The notes under the pieces were generated by a model. It made no database searches. It saw only the letters and a list, made by a program, of their open reading frames with translations, and was not told where the DNA came from. A DNA stretch of 64,000 nucleotides from Cylindrodendrum hubeiense (taxonomy: Eukaryota; Ascomycota; Sordariomycetes; Hypocreales; Nectriaceae): contig JAANBB010000112.1 in NCBI GenBank assembly GCA_014621425.1, positions 38,113 to 102,112 on the forward strand, read 5' to 3'. Both the position numbers and the translations under genes were made by a program. Position 1 is the first letter of the stretch, and each line of letters begins with the position of its first letter. Shown in pieces: positions 1-12,044 of the stretch.

Positions 1-2701
1 CCGCAAGAGATCCAACTCTCTCCCTACACCCGGGACTTCGCCCTATCGCCCCGCCACAAAACGATCCAAGGAGACAGCTCCAGCTGAGACAGCGCCGGCG
101 GAGACAAGCGCGGTTGAAGAACAAGAAACCTTCGAACTTGCCAAGGAACACCAGGATGTCGACGAGACAAAGGCTGCTGAGGAAACAAAGCCAGTAGAGG
201 AGCCACCGTCTAAGATTTCTGCATCCAAGCGACTGTCGAAGATCGTTACAGACCCATCGGCCGCTGCAGCCTTTCGCAACCGAACCCGACGAGGAACCGG
301 CGAAGACGAAGGAAAGGTACCCTATGAGAAGGCCGAAATTCTTACCTCAGCCCGAGTATCAGTTTCCGGCAGTGCATCGCCTGCGCTCTCTGACTTCCAG
401 GGTCCATTCACCATGAAGAGATCCAACAGTGTGCATTCCGCCCGCATCATTGATGTCACAGGGCCTAAGAGTCCCAGCGGATCTCGCTCGCCATCTGTGG
501 ATGCCACTGAGCGAAATCGCCCAGCGAGTCTCAACCTCTCTGCTCAAAGCAGCGTTTACTCTAACAAGTCCACTCCGGAAGAGCCGCAAGTACCCAAGAC
601 CCTTGGTGCCGTCCCCCGCTCGGCGATCGCTCCCACCAAGAGTAGGTCTCCGGTTGATCGAATGAGAGGATCCATACCCAGTGCTGCCACCATATCCGAG
701 TCCGAAGAGGAGGCGGAGCACGATGGTTCCAAGGACCAGAGCACGCCAAAGAACACCACCTTCCATTCTTCTCCCCTGACCCATTCCATTCCCGTACAGG
801 ATAGCCTTCCCGCACAGCGCAGAAGGCCACAACCCCTTATTGGGCTACCTCCCCAGCCTCATCCGTCATCACACCGAAAAACGTCCTCGGGTACAAAGGT
901 GACGATTCTGCGGGCGCCAAGTGCGCCGTCGCCTCTGCCTGAAGATAGGCAGGCGGAGATCTCCCGAAAGACTGGGAACCATGGCAACTGGCATGGATCT
1001 CGTGATAAGGTCCCAACATCCCCCACCCACAGCATCGGAATGGTATCCATTGAACGATCCAAGACGAGGGACGGCGATGATGACGCTGGTGTGAGCTCGG
1101 TTGCTCCTCGACCTATCCACACCTCCGGCTCTTCTGCCTCCTCAGGCACCTCCCGTTTGAAGGCTGTTCGGACTTCTGAGGAGAATGCGTCTCGCTCTGA
1201 GAATGTTGCCCGCAACTTCGAGGAGTTGATCCAGAGCAACCAAACTATTACTTACACGCTGACACCCGAGAACATGCGTGATATTGATGTGAGTGGGACT
1301 AAACCCCGTCCTTTCAATTATGTACTAATGAATTGATTTAGCATAAGCGATCTCTGGATCAGACCCCTATTGTCACGAAGGGATCCTGGAAGACTGAGGA
1401 CGCTCGGAGTCACAACCGGTCTCGATCCTCATCGGCGGCTACCGAAATCAAACCGCAACACCGTGGAACTGGCCTGAGCGACGACAAGTCCAAGGTTGGC
1501 CTCCAGTCTCCCTCCATGACCTTGGCAAAGCCAGTGCGCGGCTCTGCAGCTGCTCGAGAGGCGCGGGTTCCCAGTGAATCCACCGCAGATTTTGCGGAGT
1601 TCATCAAGTCGACAGGCCCCCCAGGACAAGCACAAGCTCGACCTGCGCCTCTGCGAAGCAACCCACCCGGCGCGTCGCCACCCACTACCAACCCTACGAA
1701 CCCTCCCGTCGAAACTCGCCGTGTGTCCTCCACCAGTAACCGGAATCGCTATATGCCCCGAGAAGCCATGCCGGAAGCCAGAACGGGCAACTCGGATTTG
1801 ATTGATTTCATCCGACAAGGTCCTCCCGGTGCCTCTAACAACCGTATTCCGCGCACTGTTGCTCCCTTCCGGGACACCCTCGACTCGGATGAAATGTCAG
1901 GGGCTGTTGGAGGAAAAGCTGTGGATGCCACTATCCCGGACATCCGATACAGCCAAGCTTCGACGCACGCAACCGACACGTCGATGCCTTCGATACACTC
2001 TTCAGTCAACTCTCACACTGCTCTCCTGAAGAACAAGGGTGGATCTGCACCTGCTAGCAGGATGTTTGACGACGACGATATGATGCCTAAGCGCAAGACC
2101 AGGCGTGTGAAGGATCCTTACGCAATCGACTTCAGTGACGAAGACGACGACGACGACTTCATCACAACTCCTAAGCCCCCTGCTAAGAAGGAGGAGAGCC
2201 TGGCAGATTTCTTGAGAAACTATGACCCGCCACCGGAGCCGGTCAGCCAGCCGATCTCGCACAAGATGCCCAAGAAGAAGGCGAGCGCACCTAGCCTTAT
2301 CGGCAGGTTCACACGCAGCAGCAGCAACGCCAACAGCCCTAGCAGCGCGTCGCATTCGCCCGTTGTGGACTCGCGATCGCTCAGCAGCCGCAGCGGGGGC
2401 AAGGGCTACATCCCCATCCAGGTCAACATCCCCCCCTGGCTACGACAAGTATGGCCCTATCGACAAGCCTGCCGCACGGCCTCCGATGCCTCCTGCAGGC
2501 GGTTCCATGGGCCGGGTTCCGATGAAGAGGTTCGAGCCCAGAGAAGCAGTGTCAAACGTCAGCCGCACTTCAGACCTGGCGGCTTTCCTTCGCAACTCGG
2601 AGCCCCCACCAGAGCCCGTTGCGCCGCCTCCCCCCCGACAGGAGGAAGGGAGCAGCCTGTCCAAGATGTTTGGCAGGCGAAAGAAGCCTTCGATGGCTTA
2701 A
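1..2701 (+). CDS. 5'-truncated disordered protein with repeated DF(I/L)R..PP motifs
   Basis: The reading frame is open from base 2, so the N-terminus lies outside the window. Exon 1 ends at 1288, a 53-bp GT-AG intron spans 1289-1341, and coding resumes at 1342 (IDHKRSLDQTP). The protein is rich in Ser, Pro and charged residues and looks largely disordered. A short motif recurs four times: TADFAEFIKSTGPPG, SDLIDFIRQGPPG, SLADFLRNYDPPPEP and DLAAFLRNSEPPPEP. The last copy lies in a different frame from the first three; the switch falls at a run of seven C at 2430-2436. Reading six C gives NIPPGYDKYGP and a clean end at FGRRKKPSMA with TAA at 2701. I do not recognise a named family. It resembles large uncharacterised proteins of filamentous ascomycetes, and the repeated motif suggests binding of a common partner, which is inference. 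Confidence 0.75.
2430..2436 (+). other. C7 homopolymer with apparent one-base frameshift
   Basis: Upstream of this run frame 1 is coding, and downstream frame 2 is coding, judged by the recurrence of the DFLRN..PPPEP motif and a plausible C-terminus. No GT-AG intron fits the junction. A sequencing or assembly indel is the simplest explanation; a real null allele is the alternative. Confidence 0.7.
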
Positions 2702-3670
2702 AGAGTCCACGTTTACGACCCGATCTACTACTGGCAGATGTTCAGCTGCCGCTTCGACGACGATCTATTCCGCTTACGAGCTCATGTACCTAATACTTAG
2801 TCTTTCCAACTGCAGATATTTAGTCACGGCTTGGAGCCTAGCAAGGCTCCTTGACCATGGTTTATTCCCCCTCATCCTATTCTCAGGCAGTCGTTTGGAC
2901 AGCCGCCTGTTGTATTTCGATACCGCCGGCCCGGGTTGCTCATTTTTCCACACGAGGCTTTTGATATCTACTTTGGGGTTTTATTTGGTTTGCGTCGTTC
3001 ATTTTTGAATGGGATTCATGTTTGGGGGTTTTTGTGAAGAGGGCAAAGCTCCATAGCGATTGCAACGTTGGCTGATTGCAGAGGAGCAGCCAACAGGAGA
3101 GATGTTTCACAGCAAAATCTACAGCGTGACGGACGATGTTGCGCCGGGTTTGGCAGGGAGTGGATGAAAGATGTGTTTTGGTAGAAACCATAGTGTATTT
3201 GACGATTGAACTGTTTGCGTTGATGAGCCACCACGTGCTGTTTGCTTGAGTGTCTTTGATTCTCACGGTGAGGAGTCTCATTTGAGTTGCCGCACGCGCA
3301 CATCTGCCTCGATCTGGTAGAATACGAGGCTCTCCACCGCTACAAGCGACCAAATGGGACGTCAACGCCGAGTCGCATTCCACACAGCCGAAAGCTAAAC
3401 ACAACACCCTTGCCTATATCGGTTGTTCAGCCCTGGACGACAGGGTACGGACGCAGGTAAGCGGCGTATAATTGCCCCAGGTGTTTCCTCATTCCCGGGT
3501 CACGCACATGGTCAAGCCGAGCCAAGCCAACTGGGCAGGTGGTTGGCTTGCGAGGGGAAGACTTCTTCGTTCCTGGACAGACAAAATGTGCTCTTCCATA
3601 ATTCTACCATCTTGTCGTGGGCTCTTGTTTTGTGCATGAGCGTACATACGGCTCGGACCGCGCCGGCACC
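2702..3670. other. Intergenic, 3' flank of the disordered gene and promoter of the Kre9-like gene
   Basis: About 970 bases between two plus-strand genes. I see no convincing coding frame or RNA gene here. Confidence 0.5.
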
Positions 3671-4350
3671 ATGTACCTTGGTGAGCTTGTCGTTGGAATA
3701 GCCTACTTGGTTGTGCTCGCCGCAACGACACCAACTCTAGGCCTCACAAGCAGTCGCCTCACCCGCGGCGACACCGTTGAACTCCAGTGGAGCGGCGTCT
3801 CGGAGGGCTTGTACCCGCTTAGCCTGCAGGCCCGCTTCTTTAACGAAACCGACGACGGCGTTTTCTCCATCCGGAGCACTATCGCGAGTAAGTTCCCATC
3901 CCCCGAGGTGAGCATCCCAGTCGGGCTGGGAGATTCGGGGAGGAGCGCACATGCTAAAGACCGGCCGCAGATGGGTTGACGCGCGATCGGTTTGACTGGG
4001 AGGACATACCGGCGCCGCTAGACCATGTTCCTAATGCAAGGTACGAGCTGATACTTCTGCCGGAGGGAGAGAGAGGGCCACGAGTGGCGTATGAGGGCCT
4101 GTTTCGGGTGGTTGAAGCAGAAGACTCAGATGAGACGGACGACGATTCATCGCCAGGGGACTCATCGGAAGGGGACTCCCCGCGAGCGAGACTGGATCAG
4201 GATGACGATGATGGTGACGACAACCAGCGAGTGGCCATTGGGACAGGCGTGGGCTTGGGACTAGGTCTACCAGTTGTGCTAGGGTCGGCATGGTTGTTGA
4301 GGAGGAGAAGGAATAGGATGGACGGATGGAGGAGAGAGACGGAGAAGTGA
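3671..4350 (+). CDS. Kre9/Knh1-type N-terminal domain membrane protein
   Basis: Two exons, 3671-3887 and 3971-4350, with an 83-bp intron splitting an Asn codon; the product is 198 residues. The ATG at 3671 is chosen because it gives a signal peptide (MYLGELVVGIAYLVVLAA followed by a small-residue cleavage region). The following domain has the Kre9/Knh1-like layout: LTRGDTVELQWSG, then a beta-rich segment and FDWEDIPAPLDHV..ARYELIL, as in fungal Ser/Thr-rich cell-wall or GPI-type surface proteins. An acidic Asp/Ser/Glu linker leads to one C-terminal transmembrane helix (about VAIGTGVGLGLGLPVVLG) followed by LLRRRRNR, so the predicted topology is type I with a very short basic cytosolic tail. 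A role at the cell surface or in wall beta-glucan assembly is inferred from family. Confidence 0.72.
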
Positions 4351-4627
4351 GTTGGAAATGTCACTGTATAACGATATATTACCCGGCAGAACGCCAACAT
4401 GAAAGATGCAGTGATCTGACATGAGACCAAACAAGTCTCGCGTCTAACAGTCACGGTCAATGATACTAGAAGTGTGTAAAGTACTTTGAATAAGCCTATC
4501 TGGGTAGTAGCGTATTCTCCACCATCAATTCGTTTGATGTATCAGGGTATCAAGTCAACGTCGTCGCCTCCAAGTCATTCTCCCATGGGCTTTTAGTAGT
4601 GGTGCCCGTCATCCCTTCCCGGGTGCT

Positions 4628-5224
4628 TTACGCTCGGCGCTCTGCCTCGCCCTGCTTCTGGAGGTCGGATTCCACCCCGCGCTGCCTCGTCTTGCCCTCG
4701 TCGTGGAGAGAGTTGTAGTGCGCCTGGCCTTCCTTGTCGCCTGTGAGTCCGGCGACGGCACTGCCAACGGAGCCCTGGACACGGCTTCCAATGCCGGAGC
4801 CGAGATCGCTCAGCTGGCCGCGGGCCTCCTGCTGCTGGCCCTCGAGGTTCTGCTGGCGACCAGCGTTCTTCAATGACTGCGTATTATTAGTATCTGGAGG
4901 ACTCGAATTTGGCAAGAATCAGCTTACCTGGTTGCCGATGAGACCACCAACAGTCTCCTTGGCAGCGCCAACGGTCTGGTTCCAGTTGCCCTGGGAGCGG
5001 TTGGGATCGTCCTTGGCAACGCCCGAGGTCGAAACGGTGCCGCCGGGGACCTTGACCGCGGCATGAGAGGCGGCGTGCTCGGCATCGGCCTTGTCCTTGC
5101 GGGCCTCGCCATGGGTCTTGTCACCGGTGCTGCCAGTGACGCTGCCGAGGGCGCTCTGGAGGGTGCCGGTGGCGGAGTCGACGTACGACTTGAGGGTCGA
5201 GGTGTTATCGTTGTTGGCAGACAT
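4628..5224 (-). CDS. CsbD-like / mismatched base pair and cruciform DNA recognition protein (Hmp1-type)
   Basis: Two exons (5224-4928 and 4876-4628) with a 51-bp intron in phase 0; the product is 181 residues. It is small, hydrophilic and Gly/Ala/Gln/Asp-rich. Repeated CsbD-like segments are visible, such as GNWNQTVGAAKETVGGLIGNQ split across the protein, together with helix-prone stretches resembling SATGTLQSALGSVTGSTGD. Fungal annotation calls this family mismatched-base-pair and cruciform-DNA recognition protein after Ustilago Hmp1. Bacterial CsbD proteins are general stress proteins, so a stress-induced hydrophilin role is equally likely. There is no signal peptide or membrane segment. 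A consensus CRE site lies about 340 bp upstream, consistent with stress bZIP control (inference). Confidence 0.78.
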
Positions 5225-6408
5225 GATGAGTGATTGGAGGTGAATGGATGAAAGTTGGAGTTGAATATTTTTGATGAGATCGTGAGTTGTTGATCTGGTT
5301 GCTTTGAATGGTGGTGTTGTGATGAGTAGAAAGGCTTGGTATCGAAGGGGCGACAGGCAACTTTATACCCATCGACGAGGTGTTCATGACGAGGCAAACG
5401 CTTGCAATAACGCAATGACGACCAGTGGTTCTGGCACCAAGGCAACAACTGTCCAAAGCCCAATGATGTCATGCCGCCCATCAAGATCCATCAAGAAGCT
5501 CCATGGAAACGGTTCGGCTTGTACGCGGGTGGGGTGTGGCGTTTGCGCGCGCTGGGACAATGACGTCAACCAATTCGCCCACGCTCTCACGCTCGCCATT
5601 GCATGCTTCAGGCTCAACGTGCGCAACGTCACTCACGTCTCAGATCACTTGCATGTGGTCGTTTCCGGGAATTGCTTGCCGGGTATTGGGATTGCTGTGG
5701 GGAAGGCGACGTAATATGATATAATCGCCCTGATTGTTGCCGCACATGTTTCCATCCGGCATCAGGATTCCCATCCTCGTGAAGCGCAACACTCGTCCGA
5801 CGGCAGTTCATGCATGCGAGCCCCGTACAGCAAATGGGATCATAAACAAGATATGATTCACGCAATACAGACTATCTCTTCATCATGTCTTCTATTTCAC
5901 GTGCTCATGGTATCGTGGTTTGCCATGCACGAAAGTCCGTTGTTTTGGGTATGATGGCGCATGTGATTGCTGCTCATCGACATATTCACGGTTAAACATG
6001 ACATCAGCCATCAAGAGACATGTGCCCAGTGCAACTAAACGTGGTCGAAATGTGACACAGTGAATGGTCATGCTTCATTCTGTAAAGTGTCGTTCATGGT
6101 GGACGCTGGCTGGGCTCTGATCCACGCGTGGTGAATGAACAGAGCCCCAAATGCTAGCTGCATAGATACGGTAGAGATTTTTGTGTGAATTCGAACTGGG
6201 TCCGGTCCCCGTACATTGGAATTCCATCCTTTGGTCATGACTCCCACCTCGCCCTCACAGCCCAAGAGAAAGAGGTATCTTGTTATTACAGTGCTGTACA
6301 GACGCGACTGGGCCGCCGCCACAGTCGGTCGACCTCCGCTGACAATCCCGAACTCCAACTTCCCAAGAGAACGACCATCCCTCACATGCTCACAGTTGGA
6401 ATTAGCAT
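5225..6408. other. Intergenic, promoter of the CsbD-like gene
   Basis: About 1.2 kb. It contains a CRE palindrome followed directly by a CCAAT motif near 5561-5574. I see no additional gene. Confidence 0.5.
5561..5568. promoter_or_regulatory. CRE palindrome TGACGTCA next to a CCAAT box
   Basis: The exact octamer TGACGTCA is followed within a few bases by CCAAT. CREs are bound by Atf1/CREB-type bZIP factors in fungi, which act in osmotic and oxidative stress responses. It lies 337 bp upstream of the CsbD-like start codon. Function is inferred. Confidence 0.45.
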
Positions 6409-8050
6409 TTAGTGCTGGCTCCACTGGATCGTGTTCAGGTCGATGCCCTCCTGAACCAGCTCCCACAGGGGGCTGAGCTCTCGCAGGAAGGTGACGCGCT
6501 CCTGCACCGCCTTCAAGACGTAGTCAATCTCAGCGTCAGTGGTGAAACGGCCGATACCGAAGCGGATACTGCTGTGAGCGCTCTCGTCGCTGTTTCCGAG
6601 GGCTCGGAGGACGTAGCTAGGCTCTAGCGAGGCCGAGGTACAGGCGCTGCCAGATGACAGCGCAATGTCCTTGAGGGCCATCAGGAGGGACTCGCCCTCA
6701 ACATAGGCAAACGACACATTGACGCAGCCGGGATAGAACGAGTTGGCGTCGCCGTTCTGGGTGGTGTGCTCCATGGCGAGGAGACCGTTGAGCAGGCGGT
6801 CCGAGAGGTGCTTGACGCGCTTGGTGTCATACTATCGCACTGTTAATTAAACCGCCTTAAATATAGTCAAATGAGTTTGTACGTACGTCCATCTCCACCT
6901 TGGCGATGCGGCAAGCCTCGCCAAAGCCAGCAACCAGGGGGGGAGCGAGGGTTCCGCTTCGGAGACCTCGCTCCTGACCACCACCGGTGATGAGGGGGTC
7001 CAGTCTAACCCTAGGCCGTCTTCGGACGTAGCAAGCACCAATACCCTTGGGGCCATAGATCTTGTGCGAGGAGATCGACATGAGGTCGATGTTCATGGCG
7101 TTGACGTCGAGGGGAATCTTGCCAACGGCCTGGGCAGCGTCGGTGTGGAAGAATATCTTCTTCTTGCGGCACAGCTTGCCGATCTCAGCGATGGGCTGGA
7201 TGACACCAATCTCGTTGTTGACGGCCATGACACTGACGAGAGCAGTCTCGGGTCGAATAGCCGCCTCGAGGTCCTCCATTCGGATGAGACCATTGTTCTG
7301 GACAGGGAGGTAGGTGACATCGAAGCCCTCGTCCTGAAGATGGCGACAGCTGTCGAGAACGCACTTGTGCTCAGTCTGGGTGGTGATGATGTGCTTCTTC
7401 TTGCCCGAACGACCAAAGAAGCGGGCGACACCCTTGATACTCATGTTGTTACTCTCGGTGGCGCCGCTGGTGAAGATGATTTCCTTGGGGTCGGCGCCGA
7501 TGAGGGCGGCGATGTGCTCGCGGGCCACTTCGACGGCCTTCTCACTCTCCCAGCCGTAGGCGTGTGTTCGAGAATGGGGGTTGCCGTAGATGCTCGTGTA
7601 GAAGGGCATCATGGCATCGAGAACTCGGGGATCGACGGGAGTGGTGGCCTGCATGTCGAGGTAGATTGGTCGCTGGCCCTCCTCCATGACAGCAGCCTGC
7701 TTCAACACCTCTGCGACGAACGGGTTAGCTCATGCAGCTCAGAATGGACATTTAGGGCCAAATGTTCCAAGGGGAGGAATTTACTTACCAGCCATCGGGC
7801 TGACCTTGGCGTTGGCGGGAGCGTCCATGGACGGGGGAGGGAGGTCGACAAAGTCCTTCTTGTCGAGCTTGATGGCCGTCTCGACCTTTGCGTTGTCCCT
7901 CTTGGACTCGGACACATATCCGCGGCGGGCATGCTGGCGGGCGATGACGGCGGCGCGGGACAGGCCGCGCAGGGGAGCGACAGTAACGCGCGGGCTGGAG
8001 CCCAGGCGGCCTGCCGTCCTCAAGGCGCACGATGCGATGCTGCTGGTCAT
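6409..8050 (-). CDS. NFS1: Cysteine desulfurase, mitochondrial (Nfs1)
   Basis: Three exons (8050-7789, 7710-6887, 6831-6409), introns of 78 and 55 bp, 502 residues, close to the yeast length. This PLP enzyme removes sulfur from cysteine for Fe-S cluster assembly and tRNA thiolation. Lys304 in [11 protein letters not shown] is the PLP Schiff-base residue, and Cys426 in [11 protein letters not shown] is the persulfide-forming loop cysteine. Upstream motifs include [10 protein letters not shown] and NNEIGVIQP. The ATG at 8050 begins an Arg/Ser/Ala-rich presequence without acidic residues, ending near [12 protein letters not shown], fitting mitochondrial import. An in-frame ATG at 8146 would add 32 residues and is less likely to be the start. 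The antisense strand carries a long open frame, which is a codon-bias shadow. Confidence 0.97.
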
Positions 8051-9209
8051 GGTGTTGAGCGAGCTGACGGTTACACGGACAGTCCCAGCGAGGAGCGGAG
8101 AGGAGACTTTTAGGCTTGGTTGAGCTCGAGATCGAGAATTTGTCATTCACCGTCGGCTCGGCCACTCGGGGATAAGACGCCGGCAGATCCGGGGCCGCTA
8201 TTGGGTGAAAAGCCCGGCACCGGCATATAGACCTCCATAAAAATGACGAAGGGCATTCTGGGGGTGTGGGACAGCAAGCCAGAGATAGATGATAGGGTCA
8301 GAGATGGAGGCACCGAGGCAACGGCGAATTAATTCAGCGACTGACTTTCTCGTGGTTAACTAGGGTGTGTCGATTTGTAGATGCGCGATCCGAAGCGGAG
8401 GGTTTCTTTCATCATCCGGCGGCCCTGTCGAGCGAGGTGCAGGCTGCTGCAGCAGGCAACTGGCAAAAGACTGGCCGAGCTGGGCCTGTCGCAGCCGGCA
8501 GGTGCTCGAGGTGCCATTTATCTTCCCCAGGCCCTATTCCAGGTGCCTATTCCTTGCACGAGGACTCCCTTGCGCGGCGCGGGAATGGGTTCTTCGGTGC
8601 CCATGTCCCCTGCTGCGAAGCACCTGGATACCGCCGCGATTCCGTGCGACGGGGCGGCGCGGTACGTACTGCGTCTCCCTAGCCCAGACCAGACAGGTTC
8701 CCCAGCCTCACATCCCTACGGCGAATCCTGGGCCTTGTGGGAGCGAGTAGTGACGCAACTAGGGCCGTATGGTGGCTCCGGCTGGTGGCGACCCTGGGCG
8801 GCGGTGGCCTTGTGGTGACGCAGTGTGTTGATGTTGGCCCGTCTTGGCCCTCACCGTCGCAGCCGTAGAAGCCGGATTCTACCTGAGCACCTGGGCAACC
8901 TGCGAAAAAAACAGGGCCTGCGCCACAACATCGGCGCCATATTCCCCACTGGGTCCGGCAGCACTGGGCGCCAGCTGCAGCGCTGCGGGCAGTGGGCAGT
9001 GAGCACAGCCACGGTCAAGTCGTCACTGCAACACATGCCTTAATTAAGGTTGATGCCCTCGTCCAACTTGGCGGCCTCGCGACTTTGCGATTCCCGGCGA
9101 CACTTCTGCTCCTCACTTTCCCGCTCCCTATCGACCCCCTCAACACCGCGACCGCGCATACTTACGGGCGCCCCCCGCTCCTTTTCTTTTCCTCGCCTTC
9201 TCGCCCAAC
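8051..9209. other. Divergent intergenic region between NFS1 and RVS167
   Basis: About 1.16 kb of GC-rich shared promoter between two divergently transcribed genes. I see no further supported gene; overlapping open frames on both strands look like GC-driven noise. Confidence 0.5.
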
Positions 9210-10718
9210 ATGAGCTTCAAGGGCTTCCAGAAGAGCGTCATCCGGGTAAGCCGTGTGCCCCTCACCTGGCTGGTTGGTGGTGGAGGCAGAGCGCGCAAAA
9301 CCGCACTCGCGCTTCCTCGCCCGATGGCGAGCTACAGAGGATCCGATAGACCCATGTACTGATGCATTCTGCTCTCGTTCTAGGCACCGCAACAAATCAA
9401 GTCCAAATTCAACGTCGGCGAGCACACCAAGGACGCCGTGTACATTGACGCCGAGCGACGCTTCCAGGAGCTCGAGACCGAAACAAAGAAGCTCCACGAT
9501 GAGTCTAAAAAGTACTTTGAGGCCATCAATGGCATGCTCGCTCACCAGATCGAGTTCAGCAAGGCCATGACCGAAGTCTACAAACCCATATCCGGCCGTG
9601 TGTCCGATCCAGACTCGCTCGAGGTACAGGGCAACCCCGAAGGCATCCGCGCCTGCGAGGAATACGAGGCCGTCGTCAAGGAGCTGCAGGAAACACTGTC
9701 TCCGGAGCTGGAAATGATCGAGACGAGGGTTATTCGCCCGGCCACTGAGCTGCTAGATGTTATCAAGGTGATACGCAAGACTGTCCTCAAGCGGGAACAC
9801 AAGAAAATCGACTTTGATCGCCACCGCACCACTCTCAAGAAGCTGCAGGACAAGAAGGAACGCAGCGCAAAGGATGAGAAGGCCATGTGGAAGTCCGAGG
9901 GCGACGTCGAGCAGGCCACCCAGGACTTCAACTACTTCAACGACTTGTTGAAGGATGAGCTTCCCAAGCTGTTTGAGCTTGAGCGCCAGTTTATCCAACC
10001 CCTCTTCCAGTCCTTCTACTATATGCAGCTCAACATCTTTTACACCCTACACGAGAAGATGCAGCACTGCGACATTGGTTACTTCGACCTGACGCTAGAT
10101 ATCGAAGACGCATTCATGCAGAAGCGTGGCGACACCCAAGAGCAAGCAGAGGCCTTATCAATCGTCCGTTTCAAGACTACTGGCCAACGGAGACCCGTCA
10201 AGTACGTCGGCCGGCCGGCCCTCGAAGGCGGCAAGACCCCAGCGCTACTTACCCAAGGCGAAGATGAGAAGGCGAGCATCTCCCCCGTCGTTGCCCCTAG
10301 CCCCAGCGTCAAGGTGGGTGCCTACCAGCGACAGTCTGAGGCCGCCGAGCCGAGCCCTCCACCGCCCTATTCACCTCCTACTGGAGGCAAAGCAAACCTG
10401 GCTGCTGCCATCGCCGCCAAGAAGTCGAAGCCGCCGCCGCCTAAGCCGAAGCCGAAGCCGACCCGCCTCATCGCTGCCCCGGCCGCCGAGGTCGTCACGG
10501 CCCTTTACGACTATGCGGCGCAGGCTGATGGCGATTTGAGCTTCCGGGCGGGCGACTTGATTGAGATTATAACACGAACGCAGAATGACAATGAGTGGTG
10601 GACGGGAAAGCTACAAGGCAGGGAAGGCCAGTTTCCAGGTATGTCATGGTATCCCATCGCTTGTGATCTGCGAAACTAATCAGTCTTTGTAGGCAACTAT
10701 GTGCAGCTAAGTAGCTGA
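9210..10718 (+). CDS. RVS167: BAR-SH3 amphiphysin-like endocytic protein (Rvs167)
   Basis: Three exons (9210-9245, 9384-10638, 10693-10718), introns of 138 and 54 bp, 438 residues. The start MSFKGFQKSVIR is the amphipathic N-terminal helix typical of fungal Rvs167/Hob1. An N-BAR domain covers roughly residues 10-250, for example DAERRFQELETETKKLHDES and QPLFQSFYYMQLNIFYTLHE. A Pro/Ala-rich linker with poly-Pro stretches (PPPPKPKPKPT) follows. The C-terminal SH3 domain (about 382-437) shows ALYDY, the acidic RT loop, NEWWTG and the FPGNYV end, the last completed by exon 3. The protein senses or bends membrane at actin-driven endocytic sites, normally as a heterodimer with Rvs161. The final intron interrupts the SH3 end, so an unspliced transcript would lose the last SH3 strand. 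Confidence 0.95.
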
Positions 10719-12044
10719 AGAACGAGAGACCTGACGAAACTGGATCTGGTTCGAATACCGCCTTATACCTCGATAGTGGCATGAAATCAGCAAACGACTC
10801 CTTCATTGCATCTATGGTAAATGCTCATAGACGCAAGAACTGCGTCGTCGGGACGGTTCTAGGAGAGACCTTTGCGTTTGGAGAAGACAAGGAGACAAAC
10901 AAGCCACGAGGTGATGGATAGCGGGAATTGTTTAAGCATCATTTCTGGAGACAGGCCTGTTGTGGCCGGGATAGGGCATACCTGGCGTTGTGTGGCAGGG
11001 CTCCTCTAAAGGCATAATACCAGAGTCTTTTGGAAACCTCGGACCGTATGGCGTCCCCCCTTTACCCCCCGGGCCGTGCTGTTCCCCGCGTGCAATGTGC
11101 AAGCTCCAGCATGTGGGGTGAGGACACTCACGATACCCCCTGTGCCTCGGCTTGCCATACTCCGTAAACCACGCTGTGTCGGCATACTCCTCCGGGACAA
11201 GATTTTGCATTTTCAACACGATCCATGGCATTCGAAGAAGTGCAGTCAAGGTGCCTCATGTATGTATGCGCTGTCAAGAGCCAGGGCCCATGGGCGCCAG
11301 ATGGTGGGCGCCAGTCGTGCAGATCTAGATGGGTACGGACACATTACCTCGCAGATCTGCGAGCTGATGTTTCTTCGAATGTGTATTTCTTCCACGGCGG
11401 AGCTGTCTCACCTGTCGAATACGATATTGTCTCTTCTCGCCCAGCTTTGGTGATGGCTTGCATGAGGGGTAGTTGACTCGTCATTGAGCCTCGCGGTCGT
11501 TTCCTGATGGAGGCGAGCATGTACAATAACGTAAATGGAAAATCTCTTACTAGACTAGAGGCAGGGTACATGCCAAGTGGGCACATCCCTGATTCTCTAA
11601 TGCTTCTATGGTACGTCTGATGCTCGTTGTAGGAATGGTGTATTGTCTAGTGCGTCAGCCTCCGGTTGCCTTCTTACTACTCGGGCGAACCGCGCTCCAT
11701 GAGGCTTGGATTTTGTAACACCCCCGCTTACGGACCAGAAACTCATAGCAGGTTACACCAAAACTAGACCGTCGTCGAGCAATACTAGATCCTCTCCTAT
11801 CCCACAGGTGTCACGCCCCAGAGACTGTCTGCAATGCCAGGTCATCAACCTGTCAGCCGGTGTCCCGAGGCATCGGATAACCAAGGCGATTCTGCACAAG
11901 CTACAGGTGGCGACGGCTTATAACAGTCAACGTGACCGAATGAAGCCGAGTCCACGTGTTCCCGAGGGGGGCCTCAGTTGCTTGTCGGGTGCCGTCGTGC
12001 CAGGGTGATGGCATCATCTCGAGGAACGAGAGGGGAAGGACGAG
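10719..12044. other. Convergent intergenic region
   Basis: About 1.3 kb between the 3' ends of RVS167 and the F-box gene. I see no coding frame, tRNA or repeat I can support. Confidence 0.5.

Noticed and set aside
7064..8113. Long plus-strand open frame (349 codons) opposite NFS1
   Set aside because: Antisense shadow of a well-supported gene; composition has no independent protein character.
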